From NCBI GenBank assembly GCA_028688515.1, contig JAQTXZ010000003.1, positions 85,712-149,711 on the forward strand: a stretch of DNA of 64,000 bases, in the 5' to 3' direction. A program made the translations under genes and the position numbers. Source of the stretch: Patescibacteria group bacterium (GTDB taxonomy: Bacteria; Patescibacteriota; Patescibacteriia; 2-12-FULL-60-25). The first letter of the stretch is position 1; each line of letters begins with the position of its first letter. Shown here one piece after another: positions 15,867 through 24,868 of this stretch. The notes under the pieces were generated by a model. It was not told the origin of the DNA and made no database searches. It saw nothing but the letters and a program-made list of their open reading frames with translations.

Positions 15867-16208
15867 TCACAGGGCATTGAGAATGATCGGGTCGAGATGG
15901 ACCTCGATGTCACCGAACACCTGGGGAGAACGGCGTGCCGTTTCGATGTCGATGCTGACGACGCGTGTCGCCTTGCCGTACTTGTCGGTCGCAAGACCGA
16001 TGATGCGGCCGTTCTCGCGGTCGTGACGCGCCATAGCGATACCGAGCTCGCCCTCCTGGTTCATGAAGTGAACGCGGTTGTGGCAGATCATGTACTGACG
16101 AACTTGCCGAATGTCAGTAATGGGGGCAACGGCGTCGAAACGAGCGCCCTGCTGACCGGTTTTCCGAATCACCTCTACATCGCAGAGAAAATCTTCGCCC
16201 GAGAGCAC
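15867..16208 (-). CDS. Protein of unknown function with unclear start
   Basis: The first standard start in frame is GTG at 16208 (113 residues). However, protein-like sequence continues upstream in the same frame to 16331 (RIIFISAERHGVGAIKTIG...), where an in-frame TGA stops it. No ATG/GTG/TTG exists in that extension, so either a rare start such as ATC near 16328 is used or the sequence carries an error. The frame is the same as that of the upstream zinc-ribbon gene, separated by two TGA codons and five sense codons. No family recognised. A terminator follows at 15776-15807. Confidence 0.55.
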   Translation of the reverse strand: MLSGEDFLCDVEVIRKTGQQGARFDAVAPITDIRQVRQYMICHNRVHFMNQEGELGIAMARHDRENGRIIGLATDKYGKATRVVSIDIETARRSPQVFGDIEVHLDPIILNAL

Positions 16209-16349
16209 GTTGGGATTAAACGCAGTGAAAAGCTCGACCCCCTCGAATGCATCCCATGCGATGATGGTCGGCGCACCGATGGTCTTTATCGCACCGACAC
16301 CGTGACGCTCTGCGGAGATGAAGATGATGCGTCAAGTATACGGACCCGA

Positions 16350-16538
16350 TCACTTGGAAGAGTGTTTTTTGCAGCACATGCACTCGACAGCGAAGTCGCC
16401 AACTCGAATGACAACGGGTACGACTCCGCGCTCATCGCAAAACAGGCAGCTGAGCGGCACGCTCGACTCTCGCCGAGCTGGAACGGGTGGGTCGAAACCG
16501 TATGACCTGTAAAAAACCTGCGAATCATTCGACGACAT
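16350..16538 (-). CDS. Small zinc-ribbon-like protein
   Basis: 62 residues from ATG 16538, eight bases after AAGGAGG. Two cysteine pairs (CLFC and CMCC) separated by about 20 residues suggest one zinc ribbon; the surrounding sequence (DERGVVPVVIRVGDFAVEC) resembles a ribbon hairpin. Function unknown. The leader is about 126 nt and carries a terminator-like hairpin just ahead of the SD, so expression may be attenuated. Confidence 0.6.
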   Translation of the reverse strand: MSSNDSQVFYRSYGFDPPVPARRESSVPLSCLFCDERGVVPVVIRVGDFAVECMCCKKHSSK

Positions 16539-16563
16539 AACGAAACCTCCTTGTGAAAAGAAC

Positions 16564-16590
16564 AAAAAACCGCCCTGGATGGCGGCACGT
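16564..16590 (-). promoter_or_regulatory. Terminator-like hairpin in the leader of the zinc-ribbon gene (possible attenuator)
   Basis: Minus strand: GTGCCGCC/GGGCGG-type stem followed by six U, ending about 15 bases before the SD of the gene at 16538, and about 75 bases downstream of the promoter start point. Confidence 0.55.
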
Positions 16591-16670
16591 GCTTGCATTA
16601 ACACTAAAGCCACTCATCCATGCGGATAAAATTGGCTAAAGAAGAAAGTATTGCTGCAAAGCATGAACAC

Positions 16671-16699
16671 AATATAGCAAGTGCCGAAAACGGCGTCAA
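16671..16699 (-). promoter_or_regulatory. Promoter of the zinc-ribbon gene
   Basis: TTGACG (16699-16694), 17-base spacer, TATATT (16676-16671) on the minus strand. Confidence 0.7.
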
Positions 16700-16711
16700 A
16701 CACTTACGACC

Positions 16712-16770
16712 GACTAACAACTGACAAGAGCAACTAAGCACTTGTCAGTTGTTAGTTATTAGTCGTCAGT
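16712..16770. repeat. Palindromic element, family A
   Basis: CGACTAACAACTGACAAG / CTTGTCAGTTGTTAG with a short centre. Confidence 0.85.
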
Positions 16771-16874
16771 GCCTCGGCAAGCGCTTGACGTCTATTTTAG
16801 AACGCGTAACGTATCAGATATGCAGCATGTCAGGTTCGCTAAATTCTTAATTCATAATTCATAATTTTAAATGT

Positions 16875-17615
16875 ATGTACTATCTCCTCATCGTGGTCAT
16901 CGCGCTTATTCTTGGCTCAATCAAGCAGGTCAACCAGTACCAGCGTGGCATCAAACTGCGCTTGGGCAAGTTTGCGGGCGTGGTAGATCCGGGCTGGCGC
17001 ATTGTATGGCCGGTTATTGAAAGTATGGTAAAGATGGATATCCGCGTTAAAGCAGCCGACGTTCCTTATCAAGATACAATCACCAAAGATAATATTTCGT
17101 GCAAAATCAACGCCGTGATTTATTTTCGTTTTGCAGAACCGGCCAAAGCATATCTTGAAGTTGAGAATGTTATGAATGCAGTTTCGCAATTGGCGCAAAC
17201 CACCATGCGCAACATTTGCGGAGAAATGACTTTGGACGAGTTGCTTTCTAATCGCGAAGTTGCCGCCGAACATATTAAGACGGTGATTGCGCAACACGCC
17301 ACAGCTTGGGGCGTAGAAGTCGGCAGTGTTGAACTTAAGGACATTTCATTGCCGGAAGAAATGGTGCGCACAATTGCAAAGCAAGCAGAGGCGGAACGCG
17401 AAAAACGCGCTGTCATCATCAAGTCCGAAGGCGAACTCGCGGCCGCTGACAACTTACGGAATGCCGCTTCCATACTCTCATCTTCCCCTGGCGCTTTGCA
17501 CTTGCGCACGCTTTCGACTTTGAACGACTTGTCGTCAGATCAATCGAACACCGTCATCTTTGCCATCCCGCTAGAAATTTTACGGGCGTTTGAGAAGTTA
17601 GGGTCGAAAGAATAA
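16875..17615 (+). CDS. SPFH/band-7 family membrane protein (slipin/stomatin-like)
   Basis: 246 residues. One N-terminal membrane segment (MYYLLIVVIALILG) is followed by the SPFH domain (QYQRGIKLRLGKFAGVVDPG, then DIRVKAADVPYQDTITKDN) and a helical stretch rich in Ala/Glu (TIAKQAEAEREKRAVIIKSEGELAAADNL) as in bacterial slipins. Such proteins form oligomeric membrane microdomain scaffolds, often with an NfeD partner; no NfeD gene is next to it here. Start ATG 16875 has no SD. Confidence 0.92.
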   Translation: MYYLLIVVIALILGSIKQVNQYQRGIKLRLGKFAGVVDPGWRIVWPVIESMVKMDIRVKAADVPYQDTITKDNISCKINAVIYFRFAEPAKAYLEVENVMNAVSQLAQTTMRNICGEMTLDELLSNREVAAEHIKTVIAQHATAWGVEVGSVELKDISLPEEMVRTIAKQAEAEREKRAVIIKSEGELAAADNLRNAASILSSSPGALHLRTLSTLNDLSSDQSNTVIFAIPLEILRAFEKLGSKE

Positions 17616-17635
17616 AAGATAAAGATAACTAACAA

Positions 17636-17711
17636 CTTACAACTAACAACTTACAAGAGTTGCTTAGTTGCTAAATCGCTCTTGTTAGTTGTTAGTTGTC
17701 AGTTTTAAGTT
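17636..17711. repeat. Palindromic element, family A
   Basis: ACTAACAACTTAC arms on both sides of AAGAGTTGCTTAG...CGCTCTT. Confidence 0.9.
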
Positions 17712-17715
17712 ATAA

Positions 17716-17750
17716 AAAAATTCCCCGCCGGACAGGACGTCCAACGGGGT
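17716..17750 (-). terminator. Intrinsic terminator
   Basis: Minus-strand CCCCGTTGGACG/CGTCC..CGGGG stem with AATTTTTTT after it; ends the gene at 17750-18193. Confidence 0.85.
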
Positions 17751-18193
17751 TATGGTGCGGCGAGCATCTTGCGAACGTAGTTCGCAATCCCTTTGCAGGG
17801 GATCGGGATGAACGCGTCGCAATACTGCGAGAGACTCAAGAGCATGAGATACTCGCGCGAGGTGCGGTTGGATAGGACGCTTGATTCAGCAGTGATCGCA
17901 ATCTTTGTGCGCCGTGAGCGCGGACCGCGCAACAACCAGCACACATGATGGATCAGCGTCACATCGGAGCCTTGATCACATCCGTTGACCACCTTCAGAC
18001 CATTGATGAGACTACGAGCTAAGAACTCATCAATCATCACCAAATCCAAGTGCGAGCCTGCGACGACGGAAACGGTCCGGCCAACGTCCTCCGCAACTAC
18101 GATCTCCGCCTCCGGCAGATGTTTGCGAAAGAACGATGGAAACGCCCCGCCTATCATGCGACTCTCCGTTGCTATCAGAATTCTTTCCCCCAT
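17750..18193 (-). CDS. Response-regulator-receiver-like protein of unknown function
   Basis: 147 residues from ATG 18193, preceded by a GGGGGGAG SD. The start RILIATESRMIGGAFPSFF, the middle DLVMIDEFLA and later ITAESS resemble the beta-alpha layout of a receiver domain. The usual acidic pair after the first strand is missing and no DNA-binding domain follows. So it may be a pseudo-receiver; this is a weak fold guess. The leader holds a perfect hairpin (GCCATCGG/CCGATGGC, 18241-18260) and a promoter-like TTGACG-N18-TAGCAT (18301-18272). Confidence 0.5.
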   Translation of the reverse strand: MGERILIATESRMIGGAFPSFFRKHLPEAEIVVAEDVGRTVSVVAGSHLDLVMIDEFLARSLINGLKVVNGCDQGSDVTLIHHVCWLLRGPRSRRTKIAITAESSVLSNRTSREYLMLLSLSQYCDAFIPIPCKGIANYVRKMLAAP

Positions 18194-18306
18194 TTTTCTC
18201 CCCCCTATTTCTTCCACGGTTAGAAGATTCCCCCTAGCTGGCCATCGGCCGCCCGATGGCACATAATGAAGATGCTACCCGAACTCTCACTAAAGCGTCA
18301 ACCCAA

Positions 18307-18413
18307 AAAACTAACAACTTACAACTGACAAGAGTTATTTAGTTACTAAGTTGCTCTTGTTAGTTGTCAGTTGTGAGTAATTATTTGTGAGCAATCAGTT
18401 ACAAGTTGTCAGT
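18307..18413. repeat. Palindromic element, family A (extended right arm)
   Basis: AACTTACAACTGACAAGAG...CTCTTGTTAGTTGTCAGTTG with further degenerate copies of the arm motif up to the DUF167 start. Confidence 0.85.
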
Positions 18414-18417
18414 GTTT

Positions 18418-18675
18418 ATGAAATTATCAATCCATCTGATCCCCAACGCCAAACAGTCCGAAATTGTCGGTTGGGAAGGTCGAACGCTAAAAGTCCGCAT
18501 TGCCGCACCGCCGATTGAAGGCAAGGCGAACAAAGAGCTTATAAAATTTATCGCCGAGCTTTGCGACTGCGCGCCGAGCGAAATAGAAATCGTCAAAGGG
18601 ATGTCCAGCAAGATGAAGACGCTGGAGGTGCCGAGCGAACCGAGAATAAACTTGAAACCAACAAGAGCAATTTAG
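18418..18675 (+). CDS. DUF167 (YggU family) protein
   Basis: 85 residues, a typical size for the YggU family: MKLSIHLIPNAKQSEIVGWEG, then IAAPPIEGKANKELIKFIA, the most conserved stretch of the family, and a C-terminal EIVKGMSSKMKTLEV. The biochemical function of the family is not established. A TTG at 18406 is also in frame, but ATG 18418 fits better. The last codons and the stop lie in a family A palindrome (18657-18713), so the element has replaced the original end of the gene. Confidence 0.9.
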   Translation: MKLSIHLIPNAKQSEIVGWEGRTLKVRIAAPPIEGKANKELIKFIAELCDCAPSEIEIVKGMSSKMKTLEVPSEPRINLKPTRAI

Positions 18676-18713
18676 TTACTATGCGACTCTTGCCAGTTTT
18701 TAGTTTTTAGTTT
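18657..18713. repeat. Palindromic element, family A, overlapping the 3' end of the DUF167 gene
   Basis: ACCAACAAGAGCAATTTAG / GACTCTTGCCAGTTTTTAG. Supplies the stop codon TAG. Confidence 0.8.
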
Positions 18714-18715
18714 AA

Positions 18716-18745
18716 AAAAATCCCCAACCTTTGTATCGGTCGGGG
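18716..18745 (-). terminator. Intrinsic terminator of guaB
   Basis: Minus strand CCCCGACC/GGTTGGGG stem followed by ATTTTTTT, six bases after the restored guaB stop at 18751. Confidence 0.85.
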
Positions 18746-18750
18746 CGAGA

Positions 18751-20401
<1,651 letters not shown>

Positions 20402-20410
20402 CCATAAGTC

Positions 20411-20439
20411 TTGACGCCTGCGCCGTCCGCGCATAGGAT
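20411..20439 (+). promoter_or_regulatory. purA promoter
   Basis: TTGACG (20411-20416), 17-base spacer, TAGGAT (20434-20439). Confidence 0.65.
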
Positions 20440-20478
20440 TAAGCGGGCTTCAAAATCAAAGAAAGGCAGGTCTTTCAC

Positions 20479-21741
20479 ATGACAACGACAGCCGTAGTTG
20501 GAACGCAGTGGGGCGATGAGGGCAAGGGCAAGATTGTGGACACGTTGGCAATAGAAGGCGGAATCATCGCGCGATACGCGGGAGGGCCGAATGCCGGACA
20601 CACCATCTATGTCAACGGCAAGAAAGTCATTCTGCACCTCGTCCCGTCCAGCGTCACTCGACCGGGAACCATTAACATCGTCGGCCCGGGCGTTCTCGTC
20701 AATCCGGACATTTTGTTGGAGGAGATTGTCATAGCGCAAGCTTATGGCTCTACCGTATTGCTCGACCCCGCCGCGCACATTATCACACCGTGGGATGTGC
20801 AGCTCGACAAGCTGCGCGAGGCTGCGAGTGGTGGAAGTGCCATTGGAACAACCCTGCGCGGCATCGGACCATGTGCGGAGAGCAGAACCGGAAGGCGCGG
20901 TATCAGGCTGGGCGATCTGGCTCTGCATGTCGGCGACCTGCATGCGGCGCTCGAAGCCCGCAACTACGCCGCCGAACGCATCGCCCTCATCAAAAACTAC
21001 GGCGCAACTCCGATGCCACTCGATGGTCTGGTTGTGTGGTGCGCCGGATTCCGCAATCTGACACAGCACTTCGGCGATACGCGCGCCGTGATACACGAAA
21101 CAATTGGTTCCAGCGGCTACGTGCTGTTCGAGGGCGCACAAGGCGAGCAACTCGATATCGATCGAGGCACATACCCGTTCGTCACGTCCACAAACACCGG
21201 CATTGATGGTATCGCAAAAACCACGGGCGTTCGTAGGTTCGATAAAGTGATCGGCGTTGCCAAAGCCTACATCACTCGCGTCGGCAATGGTCCGTTCCCG
21301 ACCAAACTCGACGGCGAACTCGCGGACAAGCTGCGCGAGCTGGGACATGAGTACGGCTCGACCACCGGTCGCCCGCGTGACGTCGGCTGGCTGGATCTAG
21401 TGCTACTCAAGTACGCCATCCGCATGAGTGGCATCACCGAACTCGTCATGACCAAGCTCGACGTGCTGACCGGCGTGCGCAAGATACAAGTGGCCGCGCG
21501 TTACCTTCTCGACGGAAAACCGCTCGATCGACTCACGACCCTGACCACCGAGGTGCTCAACCGCGTAACCGTCGAGTACGTCGAGGTCGACGGCTGGCAA
21601 GAAGACATCACCTGTTGCCGCAGTTTCTCCGATCTTCCGCGGGCAGCACAGGACTACGTTCGTTTTGTTGAGAGAGAAGCCGGCCTCCTGATCACCATGA
21701 TCGGCGTCGGCCCGGAGCGCGACGCAATCATCATGCGATGA
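20479..21741 (+). CDS. purA: Adenylosuccinate synthetase
   Basis: 420 residues, full length. Joins IMP and aspartate with GTP hydrolysis, the first step from IMP to AMP. The P-loop GDEGKGK is at residues 12-18, D13 and H41 (NAGHT) match the catalytic pair, and the family blocks FEGAQGEQLDIDRGTYPFVT, VGNGPFPT and TTGRPRDVGWLDL are intact. An SD-like AAGGCAGG precedes ATG 20479. It is divergent from guaB; together they form the branch point of purine nucleotide interconversion. No de novo purine genes are in the window, so the pair may serve salvage of IMP. Ends in a double terminator. Confidence 0.97.
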   Translation: MTTTAVVGTQWGDEGKGKIVDTLAIEGGIIARYAGGPNAGHTIYVNGKKVILHLVPSSVTRPGTINIVGPGVLVNPDILLEEIVIAQAYGSTVLLDPAAHIITPWDVQLDKLREAASGGSAIGTTLRGIGPCAESRTGRRGIRLGDLALHVGDLHAALEARNYAAERIALIKNYGATPMPLDGLVVWCAGFRNLTQHFGDTRAVIHETIGSSGYVLFEGAQGEQLDIDRGTYPFVTSTNTGIDGIAKTTGVRRFDKVIGVAKAYITRVGNGPFPTKLDGELADKLRELGHEYGSTTGRPRDVGWLDLVLLKYAIRMSGITELVMTKLDVLTGVRKIQVAARYLLDGKPLDRLTTLTTEVLNRVTVEYVEVDGWQEDITCCRSFSDLPRAAQDYVRFVEREAGLLITMIGVGPERDAIIMR

Positions 21742-21744
21742 AAA

Positions 21745-21802
21745 TCGCCGGGGGCACTCCCCCGTCTTAAGCCCAAGGGCAACACCTGAGGGCTGTTTTT
21801 TT
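21745..21802 (+). terminator. Double intrinsic terminator of purA
   Basis: CGGGGG/CCCCCG stem (21750-21765) followed by AGCCC/GGGCT stem and seven T (to 21801). Confidence 0.85.
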
Positions 21803-21803
21803 A

Positions 21804-21875
21804 AACTCACAACTGACAAGAGCGATTTAGTAACTTAGTAACTCTTGTAAGTTGTTAGTTGTCAGTTGTCAGCTG
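21804..21875. repeat. Palindromic element, family A
   Basis: CACAACTGACAAGAGCGATTTAG / TAACTCTTGTAAGTTGTTAG. Confidence 0.9.
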
Positions 21876-21889
21876 TTGTATTCGGTTAA

Positions 21890-21922
21890 AAAAAATCCGA
21901 CCTTCAGATCGAGATCGGGTTA
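21890..21922 (-). terminator. Intrinsic terminator of the Nudix-like gene
   Basis: Minus-strand CCGATCT...AGGTCGG stem, then eight T. Confidence 0.75.
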
Positions 21923-22438
21923 CGCGCCGAGTAGACGGAGCGCGAGGTCGTAGATGGGAATGACCGTGGCGTCGTCGCAGAGCTTGCCGGCGCGAGCCAG
22001 CGCGATCGCTCCGGACAATGACGAGTTCAGCGGCGCACACCCCTGTTGGGGCGCGCCCACCACATCCCACTCTGTCACGTAGAAGTACTGGATAGGCACG
22101 TTCACGACCGTGTAGCCGATCGTCCGCCCGCCGCACCGGATATCGAGGGCGCGGAACCCCAGCTTGGCGATGAGGTTCCGCTGAACGCACTCTTCCGGTG
22201 TCTCGCCCTCCTTGATGTAGCCACCGACCGTCTTGATCAAACTGTCGCCAGTCTCGGGGCGGTGCTGCTCCAGCAGCACAAGTTCCGATCTTTGCGGATC
22301 GTCAAAGTTGACCCTGTACGGAAGGACTACCACGGCCGGCGCGGTTCCGGCTTTGGTGTAAAGGTCGCCGTCGACGATCTCCCCCTTGGCCCACATGTAT
22401 CTTGTCTTGAACAGATCGAATCCGATCGCCTTCGTCAT
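21920..22438 (-). CDS. Nudix-fold protein with degenerate Nudix box
   Basis: 172 residues resembling ADP-ribose pyrophosphatase-type Nudix proteins (LVLLEQHRPETGDSLIKTVGG then GYTVVNVPIQYFYVTEW). The Nudix box reads GGYIKEGETPEECVQRNLIAK: the first half fits GX5E, but the catalytic REUXEE core is RNLIAK, losing the metal-binding glutamates. Hydrolase activity is therefore unlikely, and a binding or regulatory role is possible. SD AAGGAGG precedes ATG 22438. It lies between purA and yidD with its own terminator. Confidence 0.8.
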   Translation of the reverse strand: MTKAIGFDLFKTRYMWAKGEIVDGDLYTKAGTAPAVVVLPYRVNFDDPQRSELVLLEQHRPETGDSLIKTVGGYIKEGETPEECVQRNLIAKLGFRALDIRCGGRTIGYTVVNVPIQYFYVTEWDVVGAPQQGCAPLNSSLSGAIALARAGKLCDDATVIPIYDLALRLLGA

Positions 22439-22520
22439 GCCAGCCTCCTTCGGCTTTTCGAGAACACAAAAAGTTTTGCATATTCAGTGCAAATAGTCAA
22501 CCATGGCCCCTTTTTACAAA

Positions 22521-22627
22521 AAACTAGAAACTGGCCTTCGTCCTGAGCTCAGGCCGAGGGAAAACTAGAAAGAGTTCTTCGGTAACCAAATCGCTCTTTC
22601 TAGTTTCTAGTTGCCAGTTTCTAGTTT
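22521..22627. repeat. Palindromic element, family A' (ACTAGAAACTGG arms)
   Basis: Arms AACTAGAAACTGG / CTAGTTTCTAG with AAAGAG...CTCTTT core. Same architecture as family A but a different arm sequence. Confidence 0.85.
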
Positions 22628-22895
22628 ATTTAACCGGATCGATTCCTCCCCTACTCCACGGGTTGCAGCGCAGGATGCGCCAAATCGTCATCGGCACGCC
22701 GCGGAAGACTCCGTATTTCATTATCGCTTCGTACCCGTATTGGCTGCACGTCGGATAATATCTGCAAGCGCCGACGCGCACATATTTGTGTAACGGGCCG
22801 TGATCGAGAGAGAGCGTGCGCTGGTACAACCAAATTAACCCACAAACTGTGCGGCGGGGCAATAAAACTAACAACTGACAACTTACAAGAGTCAT
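22626..22895 (-). CDS. yidD: Membrane protein insertion efficiency factor YidD
   Basis: YidD-type protein of up to 89 residues with the conserved core YQRTLS...[19 protein letters not shown] and [23 protein letters not shown]. Small amphipathic helper of YidC. The only ATG in frame (22895) lies in an arm of a family A palindrome, so the first ~12 residues ([12 protein letters not shown]) come from the element; a TTG just before LPRR is an alternative start. This ATG overlaps the stop of the four-helix-bundle gene by four bases. It keeps the usual neighbourhood with rnpA and rpmH. Confidence 0.92.
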   Translation of the reverse strand: MTLVSCQLLVLLPRRTVCGLIWLYQRTLSLDHGPLHKYVRVGACRYYPTCSQYGYEAIMKYGVFRGVPMTIWRILRCNPWSRGGIDPVK

Positions 22896-23328
22896 TTAGT
22901 TTTTTCGTCCACTAAACCATTCACCAAGCCTTGAAGCATCTTGGATATTGTTGTCGATCTGAGTAACATTGATTGATAATCTGCGTCAACAAAGTAGCCA
23001 AGTTGCAAACCCAATTTTAACATCGACCTTACTTCACCACATGAACCTTTGGCAATCAACAAATGATTAATAAAGGCGCGGTTAGAACTTCTCTCAAATC
23101 CCTCAGCAATATTGTTCATAATAGATACAGCCGCCCTCTGTATCTGATCCTTGTAACTAAAATCTTTGTTAAGTTTTAATCTAATGTATATTTCCAGTGC
23201 AAGCACATCCGCTTCTTGCCAAGCTTTCATATCCTCAAATCTTCGAAACAAGATCCCCATACAAAATTTACAATTATAGGCCAATCAACAAAATACTCAT
23301 CAACTCTTGTCAGTTGTCAGTTGTTAGC
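22866..23328. mobile_element. Long family A palindromic element carrying a four-helix-bundle protein gene
   Basis: The left arm (22866-22893, ACTAACAACTGACAACTTAC then AAGAGTC) and the right arm (23303-23327, ACTCTTGTCAGTTGTCAGTTG) are inverted repeats of the family A type. In short copies they are separated by about 20-25 bases; here they enclose the whole S23-like gene. The short copies keep the TTTAGT next to the left core, which is the end of the gene in this long copy, as if they were internal deletions. Mobility is inferred. Confidence 0.55.
22892..23260 (-). CDS. Four-helix-bundle protein (23S rRNA intervening-sequence / S23 family)
   Basis: 122 residues from ATG 23260 ([20 protein letters not shown]), a start that matches family members; the frame is open to 23284, but that stretch holds a TATAAT -10 at 23278-23273. 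Family blocks are [30 protein letters not shown] and [19 protein letters not shown]. Relatives are encoded in 23S rRNA intervening sequences, as free genes, and as the Avd accessory protein of diversity-generating retroelements, where a pentamer binds nucleic acid. Here it interrupts the conserved yidD-rnpA pair and is enclosed by inverted repeats. Confidence 0.9.
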   Translation of the reverse strand: MGILFRRFEDMKAWQEADVLALEIYIRLKLNKDFSYKDQIQRAAVSIMNNIAEGFERSSNRAFINHLLIAKGSCGEVRSMLKLGLQLGYFVDADYQSMLLRSTTISKMLQGLVNGLVDEKTK

Positions 23329-23787
23329 CTTTGGCTTCACGAACCTCGCTCCTACCGCAACCTTCCCCTTCCCCATCTCTTTGCGGGCACGCGGAGAAAG
23401 CTTAAGCGGTTTTTTCATTGTTTCCGGAATTTTGGAAAGCATATGCAAGACCTCATCTTTCATCGCCTGATAATCTGCCGTCAAAGTTTCGGGTTTAAGA
23501 ATGAATAGAAGATGGTAACCGGGAGGAATTTGCGGCAAAAGCTCGTGCAAAGCGGAGCGAAAACGCCTTTTGGCCAAATTTCTCTTGACCGCGCGCTTAA
23601 AAATCTTAGTCGAGATGATAAAACCGATTTTAGACGGCTGCAAACCCACCGTACCCCCCTTCGCAGTAGAAGCGGACGCGTCCAAACGCACGCGTAATGT
23701 TGCAAAAAGACCAAAAACAGACCTGCCCTTGGTAGCCATTAGTGCAAAATCTTTGGTTTTTTTGAGACGGCTTTGTTTGGGCAGCAT
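23317..23787 (-). CDS. rnpA: Ribonuclease P protein component
   Basis: 156 residues, somewhat long. The central RNA-binding motif FKRAVKRNLAKRRFR is typical of the RNase P protein, preceded by GFIISTKIFKRAVKRN and followed by GYHLLFILKPE. The C-terminal basic extension (LSPRARKEMGKGKVAVGARFVKPK) is beyond the normal fold. The last codons (ANN and stop) lie in the right arm of the long family A element. Cleaves tRNA 5' leaders with the RNA subunit, which is not seen in this window. Confidence 0.95.
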   Translation of the reverse strand: MLPKQSRLKKTKDFALMATKGRSVFGLFATLRVRLDASASTAKGGTVGLQPSKIGFIISTKIFKRAVKRNLAKRRFRSALHELLPQIPPGYHLLFILKPETLTADYQAMKDEVLHMLSKIPETMKKPLKLSPRARKEMGKGKVAVGARFVKPKANN

Positions 23788-23797
23788 AAAGACAGTC

Positions 23798-23880
23798 TAA
23801 ACTGGAAACTAGAAACTGGAAAGAGCTACACGGTAACTAAATTGCTCTTTCTAGTTTCCAGTTTCTAGTTGCCAGTTAAA
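23798..23880. repeat. Palindromic element, family A', between rnpA and rpmH
   Basis: AAACTGGAAACTAGAAACTGG / CTAGTTTCCAGTTTCTAG arms with AAAGAGCTACACGGTAACT...GCTCTTT core. Confidence 0.9.
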
Positions 23881-23881
23881 A

Positions 23882-23908
23882 CGAAATCCCGCGCTAGGCG
23901 GGATCGTT
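23882..23908 (-). terminator. rpmH terminator
   Basis: Minus-strand ATCCCGCC/GGGAT-type stem (CCCGCCTAGCGCGGG) followed by ATTTCGTTTT. Confidence 0.65.
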
Positions 23909-23909
23909 T

Positions 23910-24059
23910 TTATCTTGCTCGTTTGACAACCAGCTTTTTACGGCCGGTTGCTCTGCGGCGGGAAAGTGTTTTTACTCCGCCTTTTGTTGCCATTCTAGCC
24001 CTAAAACCATGAACCTTCATGTGTCGGCGCTTTTTCGGCTGGTAAGTTCTCTTTGGCAT
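23910..24059 (-). CDS. rpmH: 50S ribosomal protein L34
   Basis: 49 residues, too short for a long-ORF listing. [20 protein letters not shown], then [20 protein letters not shown] and a basic end. Every conserved L34 block is present. Stands in the standard dnaA-rpmH-rnpA-yidD order, pointing away from dnaA. Confidence 0.97.
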   Translation of the reverse strand: MPKRTYQPKKRRHMKVHGFRARMATKGGVKTLSRRRATGRKKLVVKRAR

Positions 24060-24102
24060 AATGGGCCCAGTATAATGATATTTGCCGTTCTTGGCAAGGG
24101 CT

Positions 24103-24855
24103 TTACCTTACTTCGAACGTTACAGTTACATTGGCTGTCACATCTTGCGTGCCGGGTTCAATCGAAGGCGCAATTTCTGACCTGACAGACGAGTCCATGG
24201 CCTTAGCCATCGTCAGATACGGCATCGGAACCGGGCTCCCACTGGTATACTCTGAGTAAGACACCACTCTGGCGACGTTCAAACCCAGTTTCTTGGCTAA
24301 AACATCAGCTTTTTGCTTGGCATCGTCGATAGCCTTATCCCTGGCTTGAGCCTGGAGAACCATGGGGTCATCTATCACGAACTGGACTCCGCCTATCTGA
24401 TTGGCACCAAGTTCGCCGCCTTTTGAGACCACATCTCCAACTTTATCTAGATTTCTGACCTTGACCGTCACATTCTGAGAAACAGTGTATCCGACAAGCT
24501 TCTGATGTCCATCTGACCAGTCGTATTTGGGATTTAGGTTATAATTGTCCGTTTGGATATCTTTTGTTTCAACTCCAAGATCCTTAACTGCTTTGATGAT
24601 GGCGTTCATCTTGTCTGTATTCTTGGTTTGGATATCTTTTACGGTCGCTCCGTCCGTCACAACGCCCAATTGGACTTGAGCAATATCCGGCACTGCCGTA
24701 ACTTTTCCCTGGCCTTCTATATTGATGGTATCGCGACCGGATTTGCCTATGTAATCATATTGCAACCACGCGTTCCTGGTTTCTACACCCAGAAAGACCG
24801 TCAAGACTATCGCCACCAGCAGCACGGAAATGGAAACTATCTTATTGTTTTGCAT
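24103..24855 (-). CDS. SIMPL domain (DUF541) exported protein
   Basis: 250 residues. An N-terminal membrane/signal segment ([19 protein letters not shown]) precedes a SIMPL domain: [51 protein letters not shown], and a C-terminal [13 protein letters not shown] strand. Family members are periplasmic or surface proteins with no agreed function. It sits between rpmH and the origin region, together with a small membrane protein gene 14 bases upstream. Confidence 0.92.
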   Translation of the reverse strand: MQNNKIVSISVLLVAIVLTVFLGVETRNAWLQYDYIGKSGRDTINIEGQGKVTAVPDIAQVQLGVVTDGATVKDIQTKNTDKMNAIIKAVKDLGVETKDIQTDNYNLNPKYDWSDGHQKLVGYTVSQNVTVKVRNLDKVGDVVSKGGELGANQIGGVQFVIDDPMVLQAQARDKAIDDAKQKADVLAKKLGLNVARVVSYSEYTSGSPVPMPYLTMAKAMDSSVRSEIAPSIEPGTQDVTANVTVTFEVR

Positions 24856-24868
24856 AAAATGAAAAAAA

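Noticed and set aside
15867..16538. General reassignment of UGA to an amino acid (as in Gracilibacteria)
   Set aside because: Many clear genes here (rnpA, guaB restored frame, others) end at UGA at the expected family length, so UGA is a normal stop.
16286..16588. 100-codon minus-strand ORF overlapping the zinc-ribbon gene
   Set aside because: Wrong frame relative to the SD-led ATG at 16538 and overlaps the terminator hairpin; a shadow.
22866..23328. Diversity-generating retroelement (Avd-like protein)
   Set aside because: No reverse transcriptase and no template/variable repeat pair with adenine-biased differences is visible near the gene.
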